DNA of 33,264 nucleotides from Candidatus Methanomethylophilaceae archaeon. Lineage in GTDB: Archaea; Thermoplasmatota; Thermoplasmata; Methanomassiliicoccales; Methanomethylophilaceae. Below, piece by piece: positions 31,541 to 33,264 of the stretch. The position numbers were made by a program, and so were the translations under genes. Location of the stretch: positions 1 to 33,264 of the forward strand of contig JAFWTC010000066.1 of assembly GCA_017519045.1 (NCBI GenBank), in the 5' to 3' direction. Position 1 is the stretch's first letter; the number at the start of each line of letters is the position of its first letter. The notes under the pieces are model-generated. The model did not search any database, was not told the origin of the DNA, and saw nothing but the letters and a program-made list of their open reading frames with translations.

Positions 31541-32253
31541 CAGCAGCCCTTCTCGAAGTTCTTCTTGACTATCAGGGTGGTGAAATACCCGTAGGTCCTG
31601 CCGGTATCGGCGGGGCCGACGTACTCGTCCGGCATTCCCACGTTGCTGACGACGGTCACGCACCCGGGGCCGTATCCCTTGGATTCGAGGATGTCCAGGA
31701 CCTTCTCGACGCTCTTTCCCGCCTTCATGACGACGACGTTGTCGAACTTTTCCAGGGCCTCTTCCAGCATCGGGTTGTCCTTGGCCGACGGAACCACGGC
31801 CAGGCACTGGTCCCCCAGCGTGAGCGGGACGCGGGCCTTGGCGGCGCCTCCGCAGAACGCCGGGATCCCTGGTATTATCTCGGTCTCGTATCCCTTCGAG
31901 CGGACGTACTGCTCCAGATACATGAACGTGCTGTAGATGGAGACGTCGCCGAGGGTGATCAGCGTCACGTCCTTCCCTTGGGAAAGATGCTCTATCACCT
32001 GGTCGCCCGCCTTCCTGCCGAACTCCCAGTAGTCGGCGTTGTCCCCGGTCATCCCGAAGAGGAGGTCGATGACCTCCACCTTGGAGAGGTCCACGACGGG
32101 CTTGATTATGGTGAACGCCGTGCTCTCCTCGCCGGGCTTCTTGACGGGCTTCGCCAGCACGGGCGAGGATTCTATAATCCTTTTCGCCTTCAGGGTCAGC
32201 AGCTCCGGATCCCCGGGGCCGACGCCTATCCCGTAGAGCTTTCCTCTGCTCAT
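31540..32253 (-). CDS. cbiL: Cobalt-factor II / precorrin-2 C20-methyltransferase
   Basis: 237-residue SAM-dependent enzyme that methylates cobalt-factor II at C-20. Motifs: KLYGIGVGPGDPELLTLKA at the N-terminus, VTLITLGDVSIYSTFMYL, IIPGIPAFCGGAAKARVPL and the YGPGCVTVVSNVGMPDE region typical of CbiL/CobI. Sequence alone does not settle the anaerobic (cobalt-early) role, but no oxygen-dependent cobalamin gene is nearby and the likely host is an anaerobe. The ATG overlaps the cbiH stop by 4 nt and its own stop overlaps the next start. Confidence 0.94.
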   Translation of the reverse strand: MSRGKLYGIGVGPGDPELLTLKAKRIIESSPVLAKPVKKPGEESTAFTIIKPVVDLSKVEVIDLLFGMTGDNADYWEFGRKAGDQVIEHLSQGKDVTLITLGDVSIYSTFMYLEQYVRSKGYETEIIPGIPAFCGGAAKARVPLTLGDQCLAVVPSAKDNPMLEEALEKFDNVVVMKAGKSVEKVLDILESKGYGPGCVTVVSNVGMPDEYVGPADTGRTYGYFTTLIVKKNFEKGC

Positions 32254-33011
32254 AGTATACCGTCCATGCGTCCTTTCTCGCGGTACCCCCTGGGCGTTAT
32301 CATTAGGCCGTCGCGCACGTACGTGTTGCTGTTCCCTATGATCACGATGGAGAACATGTCGACGTCGGCGTCCTTGAGCTTCCCGAGGGTGGTAAGCTGC
32401 TTGTGCTCGCCGTCCCTGCCCGCGTTCCTGACTACTCCGACCGGGGTGTCCGGGGAGCGGTATCTCATCAGTATCTCGGCTGCCCTCTCGAGGTAATCGG
32501 TCCTCTTCTTGCTCTTGGGGTTGTACAGCGCGACGATGAAATCGCCCTGCCCGGCGCAGTCGACCCTCTTCATGATCAGGTCTATGGGGGTCATGAGGTC
32601 GGAGAGGCTTATGATCGTCAGATCGTGCATCAGGGGCGCTCCGAGGACGGAGGCGGCCGTGGATGCGGCGGTCATGCCCGGAACGACGTCTATGTCTATG
32701 TCAGCCTTCATCTCGGCGGCGACCTCGTAGACTATCCCGGCCATGCCGTATATTCCCGAGTCCCCGCTGCTGACCATGGCGACCTTCTGGCCCTTCATCG
32801 CCTCCTCGTCGGCCATCTTGCAGCGCTCCACCTCCCTCATCATGCCTGTGGAGATGTACTGGGTGTCCTCCGGAAAATAGCCCTTTATCATGTCGATGTA
32901 GGCCGTGTAGCCGATCACCTTGTCCGCCTCGCGGATGGTCCTCTCGGCGCGGATGGTCATGTTCTCGAGGGCGCCGGGGCCGAACCCGACCACCGAGAGC
33001 TTCCCTTTCAT
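32250..33011 (-). CDS. cbiH: Cobalt-factor III / precorrin-3B C17-methyltransferase
   Basis: 253-residue SAM-dependent, ring-contracting methyltransferase. Motifs: KLSVVGFGPGALENMTIRA, the family mark DKVIGYTAYIDMIKGYFP, VAMVSSGDSGIYGMAGIVYE, DVVPGMTAASTAASVLGAPL and IVALYNPKSKKRTDYLERA. It is the first gene of the nine-gene operon, with a likely promoter about 95 nt upstream. CbiG and the later corrin methyltransferases are not in the window, so the rest of the pathway must be elsewhere. Confidence 0.95.
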   Translation of the reverse strand: MKGKLSVVGFGPGALENMTIRAERTIREADKVIGYTAYIDMIKGYFPEDTQYISTGMMREVERCKMADEEAMKGQKVAMVSSGDSGIYGMAGIVYEVAAEMKADIDIDVVPGMTAASTAASVLGAPLMHDLTIISLSDLMTPIDLIMKRVDCAGQGDFIVALYNPKSKKRTDYLERAAEILMRYRSPDTPVGVVRNAGRDGEHKQLTTLGKLKDADVDMFSIVIIGNSNTYVRDGLMITPRGYREKGRMDGIL

Positions 33012-33101
33012 TCGGGAACCCCCCTATAGGCGGTGATGGAAAAGTCGGATGCTATGGTTGTCATTCCCGATTGAGAGAGCATGCCCTAGCATAGCCTCAC
33101 C

Positions 33102-33114
33102 GTTTATTAGTATT
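33102..33114 (-). promoter_or_regulatory. TATA-like box for the tetrapyrrole operon
   Basis: Read on the minus strand, TACTAATAAACGG lies about 97 nt upstream of the cbiH start. It predicts transcription from about 33080 and a leader of some 70 nt. The leader contains short inverted pieces (GCTATG near 33052 and CATAGC near 33090), but no arrangement I recognise as a cobalamin riboswitch. Confidence 0.4.
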
Positions 33115-33117
33115 ACT

Positions 33118-33264
33118 TTAACCAACGGAAGCGCATACCGAATACTTCCCGAAAGCAGGATTCGAGCGTCGCCTGCCGGCTTGGAGGGAGGCTCGCTGAA
33201 CGTCGTGGGACGCCACGTGCTCCAGGAACTCCTTCTGATAGAGCGCCGGCTTGATTATGTGCCC
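33118..33264 (-). CDS. 3' end of a gene of unknown function (partial)
   Basis: An open frame of 48 codons enters from the window edge and ends with TAA at 33118-33120. The visible residues begin GHIIKPALYQKEFLEHVASH and end AFGKYSVCASVG. Codons near the window edge favour G or C at the third position, as in the real genes here, and the other strand has stops in the frames I checked. I do not recognise the family from this fragment. It could belong to the same set of corrinoid genes, but nothing visible shows this. Confidence 0.5.
   Translation of the reverse strand, partial: GHIIKPALYQKEFLEHVASHDVQRASLQAGRRRSNPAFGKYSVCASVG

Noticed and set aside
33012-33117. Cobalamin riboswitch in the leader of the cbi/hem operon
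   Set aside because: I could not find the conserved B12-box pattern on the minus strand, and the leader is only about 70 nt, too short for the known class.

Overview
The window reads as archaeal chromosome, most likely a methanogen of the order Methanomassiliicoccales (Thermoplasmatota). The grounds are: archaeal TATA-like boxes about 25 to 35 nt before several starts, with near-leaderless starts at 5419, 7195 and 11955; an anaerobic (Cbi-type) corrinoid pathway fed by the C5 haem pathway; high GC; and stop usage of 25 TGA, 2 TAA and 1 TAG over 28 genes, plus an in-frame TAG inside hemB. Rare TAG stops with internal TAG codons fit a pyrrolysine-using methanogen, but no pyl or methylamine methyltransferase gene lies in the window, so the placement is inference.

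Layout. (A) 2-5347, plus strand: an ABC importer of the BtuFCD/FecBCD class made of a 5'-truncated binding protein, a permease fused to a signal peptide and an extracellular beta-propeller, and an ATPase. (B) 5419-7125: an MFS transporter fused to a universal stress protein domain. 7195-7800 encodes a two-helix membrane protein of unknown function. (C) 7884-11906: an XRE-cupin regulator overlapping an acyl-CoA synthetase gene, then a paralogous synthetase behind its own palindrome-rich promoter. (D) 11955-12818: a TerB-like/flavin split-barrel fusion. (E) 12844-14472, minus strand: amt-glnK, with several palindromes in the promoter. (F) 14679-16904, minus strand: a second XRE-cupin plus acyl-CoA ligase pair. 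(G) 17011-25001, plus strand: a second importer operon with two permeases, an ATPase, a CobN-like chelatase and a binding protein that carries a dockerin-like domain. (H) 25053-33011, minus strand: a compact nine-gene tetrapyrrole operon, cbiH-cbiL-sirC-hemA-hemB-hemL-hemC-cobA-hemD. The window ends in the 3' tail of one more minus-strand gene.

How it fits together. Most of the window concerns tetrapyrroles and their metals. Operon H makes uroporphyrinogen III from glutamyl-tRNA, converts it to sirohydrochlorin (the branch point to F430, sirohaem and corrinoids) and starts the corrinoid ring methylations. The two importers probably scavenge corrinoid, haem or metal chelates, and a CobN-like chelatase is built into one of them. 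The strongest single observation is the in-frame TAG in an otherwise intact hemB. If it is read as pyrrolysine, tetrapyrrole supply would depend on the amino acid that the corrinoid-dependent methylamine methyltransferases also need. The other genes cover ammonium uptake and sensing, and activation of carboxylic acids to CoA thioesters.

No stretch longer than about 200 bases lacks a gene or a described regulatory region. I saw no tRNA, rRNA, insertion sequence, CRISPR array or replication origin.
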